Assembly: GCA_958295665.1 (NCBI GenBank)
Contig: OY282560.1
Coordinates: forward strand, 257,405,368 to 257,469,367
DNA length: 64,000 bases
Direction of reading: 5' to 3'
Source: Tipula vernalis
Lineage: Eukaryota; Arthropoda; Insecta; Diptera; Tipulidae
Shown here in pieces: positions 46,156-55,302 of the stretch (within the stretch, counting starts at the first letter, position 1; each line of letters begins with the position of its first letter). Position numbers and translations under genes: made by a program. The notes beneath the pieces are model-generated. The model did no database searches. It worked only from the letters and a program-made list of their open reading frames with translations, and was not told where the DNA came from.

Positions 46156-46369
46156 AATAAGTTTTAATAAATAATACCACAGAAAGAAAGTATTCTAAAT
46201 TGTTTTATTTTATTTAATTTAATTATTTAAAATTCAAATTAATTAAACATTGTGGTATAAGTGCACAAAAATGGACATATTCCAAAAAATAAATAAAACG
46301 AAATATGTAGTTTTTTTTATTCAGCCGGGAAAAGGTTAAATAAAGGTTAAAAAAATCCAAAACCGTGCG

Positions 46370-48126
46370 TAATTAGATTTAAATGTCGGCAAATATATAA
46401 AATTCCTAATCCGAGTAGGTTTACAGGGCACATGAATATCAATCTTTGCAAGTAGTTTAGGGAAGTCAATCGAACTGTTAAGCAGATCAGCGATGAATGT
46501 TGAAGCAGCACATCTACGTCTTACAAGCAATGAATCCAAATCAGTAATTCTACAGCGGTCACACTAGGATGGCAAATTCTTTTTATTCAGCCACATTGGA
46601 AGGTTCGGATCAAATGGCCAATTCAATTTATGAAGATAGTAAATAATAAATTGCTTCTGTATTCGTTCAATTCTATTGATATAAATATTGTAAGCAGGGT
46701 CCCAAACAATCGACGCGTATTCCAAATTAGACCGAACAATGGAACAATACAAAGTTTTAATTGATTGTGGATTACGAAAATCTTTTGTGATACGACGAAT
46801 AAAGCCAAGTAGAGAATTAGACTTAGCTACTATTAAATTAATATGGTTTCGGAAATTCAATTGATGGTCCAGGACCACACCCAAATCTTTAAATGTCATA
46901 ACTCGTTCTAGCTGGTGATTACCAATATGATATTGATGAAGAATAACTGCTTTTTTCCTGGAGAAGCTCATAATCTTGCACTTTTCCAAATTTAACTTCA
47001 ACTTATTCATAACTGACCATTTATACAGCAAATCAAGATCATTCTGCATTTCATTACATTGTTGCGGGCTACATACGCTTCTTGATATTTTCAAGTCATC
47101 TGCATATAATTCACCGTCGCAGTACTGAAACAAAGAAGCAATTTCATTGATGAAGACATTAAATAATACAGGTCCTAGGTGGGAGCCCTGAGGCACTCCA
47201 GAATGAACTTCAATCATCTTATATGTAAACCCGTTAATTTGAACTACCTACTTCCGATCACGCAGATACGATCCAATCCAATCCAAAAACAATTTACTCA
47301 CTCCAAATCTGTCCAGTTTGGCAAGAAGTAACTCAAACTGAGGTGAGTCAAATGCTTTCGCAAAATCAGTGAAAACCACATCAAGCTGACATTTAGAGTC
47401 AAAGGCACTGAATACTTTAGATGTTAAACTTAAATGATTTGTAGTGGTAGAACGATGCCTGACGAATCCATGTTGTTGAAGTGATAATAAAGGTTTAACA
47501 TTAAAATACAAATAATCAGAAATAATAAGCTCAAATAATTTTGGAATTGATGATAATATAGATATGCCACCATAATTTTTAATGTTGCTCCGTTTTCCGG
47601 ATTTAAAAATGGGAATTATAATTGACTTTTTCCATACCAACGGAAATACACCACTCTTCAGAGACGCATTAAATATCAGAGATAGTGGTAATGATAGCGA
47701 GCTGTTAAGATCTTTAAGTATTTTTGCAGGTATGTTATCAAAGCCACATCCCGATTTCATCTTGAATATACCAAGGCTGACATCTTTTACTGAAATATAA
47801 GGTATTCCAATTAAATTTTGATGATGCGAACTACGAGGTCCTAATGAAATATCAATAGCATTATCATTGTATTTTTGATAGACTGATTGGAAAAATTCTG
47901 CAAATAATTCACATATGTCCTCAGCATTACAAGCAGTTATATCATTTAACGACATTATTTGTGGATAACCAGAACATTTTCTTTTGACATCAACAAAAGG
48001 CCAAAATAGTTTTGGGTTTGAAATTAAACTATTTTTTGGGTTTGAAATTAAACTATAGGCACAGGCTCGGCGTTGTTCCTTATCAAATTCACGGCGTAGT
48101 TGTAGAAAAGTATTTAGACAATCCAA
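46370..48126 (-). pseudogene. LINE reverse transcriptase with stop codons
   Basis: RT motifs in order: GCGFDNIPAKILKDL, IIIPIFKSGKRSNIKNYGGI, SIPKLFELIISDYL, QHGFVRHRSTTTNHL, VVFTDFAKAFDSPQFELLL (palm Asp), SGVPQGSHLGPVLFNVFIN and GELYADDLKI (YADD). An in-frame TAG follows DWIGSYLRDRK (about 47233), another follows LNKKNLPS (about 46565). Reading continues in the same phase after each, so these are point nonsense mutations. The tail (DSLLVRRRCAASTFIADLLN) is typical of CR1/Jockey-group ORF2 ends. Confidence 0.85.
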
Positions 48127-48160
48127 GTTATCACCAAATTCTTTGGCAACTGTGTGTGCC

Positions 48161-48343
48161 TTATGTGGGTGCCTTCTTGTTTCTTAAATTGACCAAATTG
48201 TTGTCAAACCAGGGAGGATGGTTATTCTTACGTTCATAGCATTTAGGTACATGTTTGTCGAAAGCATCATATAAAACTAAATAAAATGAGTCGACTAGAG
48301 CATTAACATCACTCCATTTAAAATTTAAAGTTACTTCCCGCAA
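48161..48343 (-). pseudogene. LINE endonuclease-RT linker
   Basis: Contains HPPWFDNNLVNLRNKK, the conserved 'PWfd..l..lrn.k..a' segment ahead of RT in this LINE group; the 62.9-kb LINE has YPPWFDDRMINLRNRKN at the same place. Frameshifts separate it from the blocks on both sides. Confidence 0.75.
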
Positions 48344-48411
48344 TCCACCAATTCAAAAAATTCCTGCAGACCGGCAATATCAGCCTTATTAAAATTGTAA
48401 TTTAACCTTGG

Positions 48412-49347
48412 TTATGCATTGATGATGAATTTACAAAACAGCTCCTGGCAGTCAAAGTTAATTTCCAATCCACTGTGGTGAAATCTATCCGGAACAAAAG
48501 GTTCCAACGACTTAGTAACCAATCCACAATTAGGATCATTCAATAAAACTAGATCCAGGATTCTACCATTCAAGTTAGCAACTTTACAAATTTGATGTAA
48601 ATTTAAAGACAACATGGCATCAATAAAAATCTGTTCCACATCACTCGAAACATTGGACGGAAAAACAGAAGCAGTTTCATCATCATCAGTACACCAACAT
48701 AAACCCGGAAGATTGAAGTCACCCAATACACATATGGTGTCATGTGCGTTACACTGTGATACAAAATAATAAATATTTGCACAGTGTAAGCTATAAACCT
48801 CAGCAGAGCTTAGAGGTGGGACGTATGCAGCATATAAATATAATGATTTCACTGTCCAAGATAATTTCACCGCAACATATTCCATAGTAATATTCGGACA
48901 TACTACATCACAGTTTATAATTGAATTATGCACAGCTACAAGAACTCCACCACCATCAGATTTATCACTTTTACATAAGGCTGGCTTTCTTGCAGTCAAA
49001 TTGGATTCCTTGATTCGTCGACGCACTGTCCTTTCACTAATGGGTGTATCTCGGGATCCGATTAGGTCTGATTTGATGCTATGTCCAGTTACGAACCGCT
49101 TTCTCAAACAAATTAATTTAATATACCTATCCTCAGCGAGTGTTGTACATCGATTTCTCCCACTACCAGCACGACGATGATACTGTCCATTCTCCTGGAA
49201 TCGTTTAATCACTCTTGATATTGTGGATTGGTCCACTCTTAACAGTTGTGCAACGTAAGACTGAGTTCTTCCTTCTTCAACAAATGTAATGGCCCTCACG
49301 CAATCCTCAACACTCAAATGATTTCTTCCGGCCGACAAGTTATTCAT
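48412..49347 (-). CDS. In-frame fusion: Tc1-type DNA-binding domain + LINE endonuclease
   Basis: A 311-residue uninterrupted ORF. Residues 1 to about 124 are the bipartite HTH (paired-like) DNA-binding domain of a Tc1-type transposase: LSVEDCVRAITFVEEGRTQS, LLRVDQSTISRVIKRF, then GSGRNRCTTLAEDRYI, a GRPR-like linker and the second HTH (SERTVRRRIKESNLTARKPA). From about residue 127 the protein is the central and C-terminal part of an APE-type LINE endonuclease: SDGGGVLVAVHNSI, LYAAYVPPL, ICVLGDFNLPGLCW and RILDLVLLNDP. It lacks the N-terminal endonuclease residues and any DDE domain. It was probably formed when the LINE copy became joined to a Tc1 element. Whether it is expressed is unknown. 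Confidence 0.75.
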   Translation of the reverse strand: MNNLSAGRNHLSVEDCVRAITFVEEGRTQSYVAQLLRVDQSTISRVIKRFQENGQYHRRAGSGRNRCTTLAEDRYIKLICLRKRFVTGHSIKSDLIGSRDTPISERTVRRRIKESNLTARKPALCKSDKSDGGGVLVAVHNSIINCDVVCPNITMEYVAVKLSWTVKSLYLYAAYVPPLSSAEVYSLHCANIYYFVSQCNAHDTICVLGDFNLPGLCWCTDDDETASVFPSNVSSDVEQIFIDAMLSLNLHQICKVANLNGRILDLVLLNDPNCGLVTKSLEPFVPDRFHHSGLEINFDCQELFCKFIINA

Positions 49348-49518
49348 TTTTATTTGTTTTTAATGAAAAACCTTACTTTTACACTTAATTGTATAATTTA
49401 AATAACAATTCATTGCAAATAAACTTTTCGACTGAACAGCCAAAGTGCTCAAATTTCTGCTAAACTCGAATTCAACAAAACAAACGGTAGTATTTTTTTT
49501 AATGCATGTGTATTACAG
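48973..49518 (-). mobile_element. 5' half of a Tc1-type transposon
   Basis: Contains the leader and transposase start (ATG at 49347) of a Tc1 element. Only the DNA-binding half of the gene remains. Its outer edge (ACTGTAATACACATGC read on the minus strand, near 49518) directly abuts the 49.5-kb hairpin repeat. Confidence 0.6.
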
Positions 49519-49520
49519 TG

Positions 49521-50027
49521 AGAATATAATTCATACCTAAAAATCATCTATTTCACTATGCAATTTTTTTGTTATTTTTGTTATTAATAAGTGATAATAC
49601 AACACTGTTGTATTGTCGCTGTGGGAAAAACGTTGTTATGGCAATAGCCTACTATTTATTATTTTTGGCGATTTTTATTAATAAAAATAAATTCATTAGA
49701 ATCAAAGTAACACACAACAAAAACAAAATTCTTATGTTTCAATGGTATTCTTGCATAATAAATAATTGTTATTACAAATATAATCTTTCATGTTGTGAAT
49801 TTAAGTTTTATCTTTCACACCAATTCATTATATTCTCCACCCAAATATAACTCGTGGTCCTCTTAAGAATCGATAATTTTTTCCAAATGTCACTCATGCG
49901 TATCCCAAGCTTTAGAAAATGCAACTCGTGCTGCGCACTCGTTGCATTTTCGTCGCTGGGATACGCATTCGTGACATTTGAAAAAAATTATCGATAATAA
50001 GCGGACCACTAGTTATATTACGTCTGA
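49521..50027. repeat. Dispersed repeat with long hairpin, copy 2
   Basis: Same orientation and structure as 19229-19742, with a deletion of about 12 bp relative to it and few substitutions. The hairpin part is 49862-50023. The near-identity implies recent movement or sequence exchange. Confidence 0.75.
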
Positions 50028-50258
50028 GAACTAGATACTATATAGATTTTATCATGATAATTATAAAAACAATTATTAAGCTACTCGTAATTTCAAAAAT
50101 ACAGATTATGCGTTTTTTTTGTCCATAAGTGTATTTATGTAAAGAACAAAATAGATTTATAAAAATAACACAGTAGGATTTCATTTATGTAGTCTTTTGG
50201 TTAAAATATTAAAATATAATATTAAAAAAAGCCCATTTAACTCTTAAGTTTTTATTTT
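50028..50258. other. No feature seen
   Basis: AT-rich spacer. Confidence 0.4.
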
Positions 50259-51560
50259 TTAAACGATCTTATAATATTCTAAATCTTGGCTGCCCATGAA
50301 GTTAAACATCTTCTGCAAGTCCTGAATTTTATTTACTGCCAATAGTTTTTTAGTCGTGTTTGCTGGTGGATCATGTAAAATTATATCGGAAGTATTTTTG
50401 AGGTTGTTATTTACCCTAGTAGTTTTTAATGGTCTCCTAATAGAAATTTCTTGCCAATTTGAAGGTAAGTATGATAAATTATACCTCACAATACTAACAT
50501 TTCTGCCGAAACCCAGCATTTTTACGGCGGCAAAGGGCACAGCCTTATAACTAAAATGTTTTGCAGGTATCTCGAAATTCCGGACGTCCGGTCTCATTTG
50601 AATGATAATATATGTTTTTTTTTCTATTTATATTGTAGTTTTCATAAGTCGAATTAGACCTCGATTGACTTTCTCGATTTGGCTATGTGCATGGTCCACT
50701 TCTTGAATGCATGAATGACCTGGTAACGAATAGCTCATCTCTATTGACACAATTTGCGGGTGTTTCTCCAAAAAGTATTGAATTGCGTATGACTTGTACG
50801 AGTTCTTGTTCTGCGGACATAAGAGTCGCTCCAAGTAATCAGTTGCGTAATATCGTTATCGTTGAACACGCGCTCTAAAATTTTATATAGAGCTGAGGTA
50901 ATATCGTTACCCGTTCGTCCCATTGTTGCTTCAGTTCACAAGGCACAGTACACCGTTTTGGTTGTGGACAGATGTGCAGTCAAATTAGATACATTTAATT
51001 CATGAAAAATCCCTTTTGCATCCCGCCTCTATAGGGATTCGAACCCGGTACCTCCCGATCCAACCGCCGCAGCTTTAACCACTGCGCCGTTTGCTCGGTA
51101 ACTCATTGCATTTAGTCATCATATACAAATCGTACATTTTCAGGACGTTCAAATTTCAATCCAAATATTTTTTTTTGTTTTCTCTCTACAGTAGTGTGAC
51201 TCGACGCACGGAAAGCTTCGTTTCACTATTTTTCTTGTGGTTTTAGTCCCTCTCTCGCTATTCGTCACCATGCCGGTCAACAAATTCATTTTTGTATGCA
51301 CTGTATATATAGGCTTTTGTGAAATGTCAAGTGTGCCTAAATAAAATTGTTTACATACCGGCACTCGATTTCTATAGATTTTGAAATAATAGAAAAAGGT
51401 GTAGCCCCTCCGCCAAATACGGTCTGTTCTTAATTTTCGTCGTATTTCTGTCCGCTCAGTAGTAGATGAAATGAAACTGTATTTTCCAGCTTGATCCAAT
51501 AAGTAATAGTTTTTGAAAATTTCTGCACGTTCAGCAAACTCAATTTTTTTTAAAATGTCT
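50259..51560 (-). pseudogene. DUF7869-like TE-associated protein, broken by a SINE
   Basis: Minus-strand pieces assemble into one protein type. 51499-51149: VPVCKQFYLGTLDISQKPIY, then KIVKRSFPCVESHYCREKTK, matching the N-terminal half of the large insect family that ends in DUF7869 ('sHYcR..T.k.YL'). 50923-50628: DITSALYKILERVF, then LITWSDSYV and, in the next phase, QNKNSYKSYAIQYFLEKHP and SYSLPGHSCIQEVDHAHSQI, the RNase H-like C-terminal half. 50597-50259: the remaining tail. Such proteins occur in many repeated copies in arthropods and are thought to be TE-derived. Function is unproven. A SINE-like insert separates the halves. Confidence 0.55.
51000..51105 (-). mobile_element. tRNA-derived SINE head
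   Basis: Read on the minus strand: box A-like GGCGCAGTGGTTAAAGC (from about 51088) and box B GGGTTCGAATCCC (51046-51034), spaced as in a tRNA. The flanks do not form an acceptor stem (GAGCAAA against TATAGAG), so it is not a functional tRNA gene. It interrupts the DUF7869-like pseudogene. The SINE body probably runs toward about 50940, but its end is unclear. Confidence 0.65.
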
Positions 51561-52198
51561 CATAGATCCTTGTTATTCTGAGGTCGCGACATCAGTAAAA
51601 TTGGCTTTGTATGTAAAAACTGTAACCTAAACTTTAATAAATCCATTATGTTAATTATTTAAGTTCAATCCATTTAGCATTACGATTTTCCTTTACATAA
51701 TTCTCCGTTGTTCACATTCTTTTAATCAAAATTTGGCATGCATAACTAAATACGTCATTATGTGCTTATGTATTGCAAACCAAATCACAACATAACTCAA
51801 AATTAATATTTTAAAATTAGTATTTATTTAAATAATTTAGTTAATTTATAAACATATAATATTACAAATTAATTAAATATAATTAATGTATTTTATAATA
51901 CTCTACAAAAAAAAAACCATATCTAAATATACTACTTCACGTGTATTATATATGACGGTTTTCGATACGACTCAAACCCATTCGATTATACAAAGTATAA
52001 GAATCCTATTTAAGTCGAATATACAAAATCTCATTATGCTTGTATAGTTCATGTTTTCAAGAATACCATTGTTGTTTCATGAATACAGAGAAACACAAAG
52101 AGATAAAACAACACCAGCATTGTATTGTAACATAATCTTATATACTAAAACCACCAACACACATTGACGGTAAATATTTTCTACCATCTTTCATGTGC
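51561..52198. other. No feature seen
   Basis: AT-rich; nothing supportable. Confidence 0.4.
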
Positions 52199-52206
52199 GT
52201 AGCAGG

Positions 52207-52296
52207 TAGTGATGGGCTAAATCGATCTTTTTTGTTGAAAAACATATGAGAAAATAAACAAAACAGAACGAAAAAGATCGATTTCGCACATCACTA
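52207..52296. mobile_element. 90-bp hAT-type MITE with 8-bp target duplication
   Basis: Ends TAGTGATGGGCTAAATCGAT and, on the minus strand, TAGTGATGTGCGAAATCGAT, both continuing into CTTTTT. The exact 8-bp direct repeat GTAGCAGG flanks it (52199-52206 and 52297-52304). The 8-bp duplication and (T/C)AGTGATGGGC-like ends are hAT hallmarks. The 40-bp loop encodes nothing. Confidence 0.9.
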
Positions 52297-52304
52297 GTAG
52301 CAGG

Positions 52305-54535
52305 AGACCTTATAGCGTACATGCAAACATACCTGATCTATGTATCAAGATACAGGAAAATATTTGTGACGGCTTTACCAAACCAACGAAAAAGTGTCCC
52401 TTTATTGTTGTTGTTTGTATATTACAATACAAAAACCAACAAAACACAGTACATTTCCCCAACAGAATCTGTGCAAAGAGCGAACGAGACAGCTGCATCA
52501 ACATATTGTTGGCCCTGTTATATATCATGTTTCGAGCATATATTTGTGTCGATTGTACGAAAACAGATCTCATAAAAAAAAATGCACGCTGCATTTATTT
52601 ATGTATTGGTATTTATATATCGGTATTTGACAGATTTTTCGTAGAATTATAGACATTTGTGTTAGTTTTGTGTATATATACTTTCTGATTTGTTTTATAC
52701 GCATCACTAATACTACGCCTTAACGTACTTTTTTATATGTTAAGTGTTTGTACTGTTTGGCTTGTACAAACATTCTTGTTTGGTTTGATCGTAGATAAAA
52801 TCAAACATAAGAACATATATGTGTGCGTAAAAATAAAATCTAATATGAAATTTACTAAGTCGTATGTCTATTTAAGTTAAAATCTATTTCAATACTATCC
52901 AATTATTAGGCTTTAGTAACTAAAATTGAAATTGAATTTTATGTACAATCACACAAAACACTAAATCATGCACTTAAGCAAGAAATCAATAGTTTTGATT
53001 TCTCTATCTACAAATATAAAAACAAATGAATCCCGGTGGAACGCATTTTCCAAAATTACACTTTAATTATTATTTCACTACACTTTAATTATTATTACAT
53101 TAAAATTGAATTTAACTAGAATTAAAATTAAAATTAAAATGTATATAACACTACATAAATAAAACAAAAATAAAGATAAAAATAAAATAAAATTAAATTT
53201 TTGAAGAGGATAGGAAAAAGCATGTCTATCCTCTTTGACGAACATTTGCTCACCCCCTAAGGTTTGACTTACTACTAAAATAATATCCAAAAATTCCAAA
53301 CTCATAAAAGTAAGCTTTGCTTTTCACAAGTTTACCCATTTACACATTATTTTATTTTTTATAGAATCAGGGTGCTGTATTCAGGAATCGTCTGAAGCAA
53401 AATTCACATTGAAATCTAAACTTCATACCATATAAATACACACAAACGTTATCGCGATAATCTACGTCACAGTTTCAAATTAAGCGGTTTATATAAATGA
53501 TATTTAGAATTGTGTCAAACTTTATATTGTATGATTTCAAGATTAAAGCCACAGTACTGATTTAATAACAATATTGCTAAATTATACTGCTCCAAGTATA
53601 CTTCCACTCTTTTTTGCATTTCATGTTTATCGTGTTTCTACAACTAGATTTTGATTATCGAGTTATGAATTATGATAATCCTATTTCACCAATATCGTGT
53701 AGTGGCAGATTGAGAAAAATTACTACCTATAGTTTATATCCAAGGTTTAACACTACAAGGATCAATTGCATTTTTCTTCAAATCTTGCAGATGTGGCGAT
53801 ACAAATTTTACACGCATGCGCACCAACCATTACAGGATAAATGATAGTAAATATACATTTGCAGATTAAAAAGATACACTTTTGTCGTGCATAGTGGCTA
53901 CACATAGTTTGTTTTTTTATCAAGATTTTATGGGTAAATTTTGATATCAAACAAAAACATCACCAACAATTATTAACAAAATTAAGTATTAGTGTTAATT
54001 CGATTATTTGCACATCTTAAAATTAATTATTATTAATACTCATATCAGACATTTTTTCGAATATTTTTCTTCATAAAATGAAAAATTAGAAAAATCTCTA
54101 CCATAAAAGAGCCATGCTATTAAAATCATTATGCCTCAATTCCCTTGTGAATCAAAGTTTGTCAGTAAAAAGAACTTGAGATAAAAATATAAAATCGGTG
54201 GTTGTGTGAACGAGACACACAACGGAGTCAGTCAAGATTTTACTTACAAATAATGTCGGTCTATGTTAGTGCACTGTACATGCACATAAATATTCTGTAA
54301 CAAGGAAAAATATTTCTCGCACACACTGTAAGGTTTCCATAAGAACGATAAGATGGTGATCATAATATTTTATGAGTTAAACAATAAATATCATCAATTC
54401 AAATTTTTATGATGGTTGTTATGAAATGTAATAAAACGATACTTCTATCCAAATAATGGGAACGCTTGAATCAAAATTAAATTCCATTCATGAAGATTTC
54501 CCTGTAATTTGTTAAATTTAATTTTTTATTTATAA
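52305..54535. other. No gene seen
   Basis: AT-rich DNA with short overlapping open frames in both directions that show no recognisable motifs. 53090-53200 is an AAAATT-rich low-complexity stretch. Confidence 0.45.
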
Positions 54536-54830
54536 TTGCTTTTGAAGCAGCCTAACACCGGGGAATATTATCACCGACCCATGACCGGGCTAAATTTATC
54601 AACATTGCATTTGATGCAATACACGAAGGAAACATTAGAGGCACTTCAATGGGATGTCCGACCCCAACCCCACCCGCCGTTTTCACTAAAAATTGCTCCT
54701 TCCGACTACCACTCCGAGCAGCAGTTCACTGCTTGCGAAGAATTCAAAAATTGGGTCGATAGAAGATGGGAAGATGGGAAAAGTCGTAGCTAACGATGAG
54801 CAATACTTTGAATAAAATACATTGTACCAA
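54536..54830 (+). pseudogene. mariner transposase relic (C-terminal)
   Basis: Reads TKETLEALQWDVRPQPHPPF, then KIAPSDYHSEQQF (the 'SPDLAPSDYHLF' block holding mariner's third catalytic Asp), and EFKNWVDRRW (the 'V..WvD.w' tail). Only the last third or so of the gene is present. Confidence 0.75.
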
Positions 54831-55302
54831 TTTTTCTGAATAAAGCTTCGAAGTTATAAAAAAAAACTGATTTATACCCCAATACAACATAGCTATATTT
54901 GAAACAAAGAGAAAGTATACGCATACTTTAAATATTAAATATTATAATCTTAGCGAACTGTGCAAATGGCACATACAAATTGATACATAATAATAGTACA
55001 TTGTGTCATTAGGATTAAAAGTGATACTTCGCGCAGCGTAGCCGAGCAAAAGCAAATATTTGCGAGTCAAACAAAGTCACTTTTAATCCGAATAACACAT
55101 ACTATTTTTTCTTCAACGAAGAAATGCTTATTATAAACTAATTATACAAGTAAGTACAAATTATGTAATTAAAATTTCAAAATTGAAAGTAATTTTGTTG
55201 AAATATTTTGTGAAACTAAGGAGATCATGACTTTTGTTTGGTTTGACTATTGTAAGTGTCAAACTGCCAAGCTATAATTATAATATTTTTCTTGCGAACA
55301 AA

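Larger units (their letters stand above)
43604..46298. mobile_element. Penelope-like tandem array with hammerhead-like motifs
   Basis: A 2695-bp insertion in foldback copy 2, flanked by the 11-bp direct repeat CGAAATATGTA (43593-43603 and 46299-46309); copy 1 is uninterrupted there (about 24117-24127). It consists of one inverted partial unit (43604 to about 44220) followed by head-to-tail 641-bp units in the plus direction (starting about 44227), three long and one truncated. Each long unit holds an 89-codon ORF and a hammerhead-ribozyme-like motif. Head-to-tail terminal repeats with an inverted 5' piece, a variable-length target duplication and hammerheads are hallmarks of Penelope-like elements. 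No RT or GIY-YIG domain is present, so this is non-autonomous and also resembles animal retrozymes. Confidence 0.75.
37581..46364. mobile_element. Foldback-type composite element, copy 2, with three nested insertions
   Basis: The same unit as 20363-24181, expanded by insertions at 38256-39568 (DD41D transposon), 43069-43478 (hAT-type MITE) and 43604-46298 (Penelope-like array). Without these it is about 4.3 kb. It keeps more of the right arm than copy 1: 41920-42150 is the inverted partner of 40010-40220, including ATTGAAATATAATGTGACT against AGTCACATTATATTTCAAT. The 3' edge (AATCCAAAACC at 46364) abuts the LINE that follows. Confidence 0.8.
46365..48972 (-). mobile_element. CR1/Jockey-group LINE, 5'-truncated
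   Basis: ORF2 of a non-LTR element without RNase H: endonuclease part (48972 to about 48420), linker (48343-48161), RT (48126-46564) and C-terminal tail (46539-46370). Most of it stays in one reading phase with few stops, so it is a fairly young copy. Its 5' edge joins a Tc1-type transposase sequence in frame and its 3' edge meets foldback copy 2. The truncated LINE at the right end of the window belongs to a similar family. Confidence 0.8.

Noticed and set aside
51000..51105. Possible functional tRNA gene on the minus strand
   Set aside because: Boxes A and B are present, but the acceptor-stem arms do not pair, and it interrupts a pseudogene; a tRNA-derived SINE fits better.
52310..52630. 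Overlapping ORFs of 78-94 codons on both strands
   Set aside because: They are mutual shadows with no recognisable domain or composition difference.
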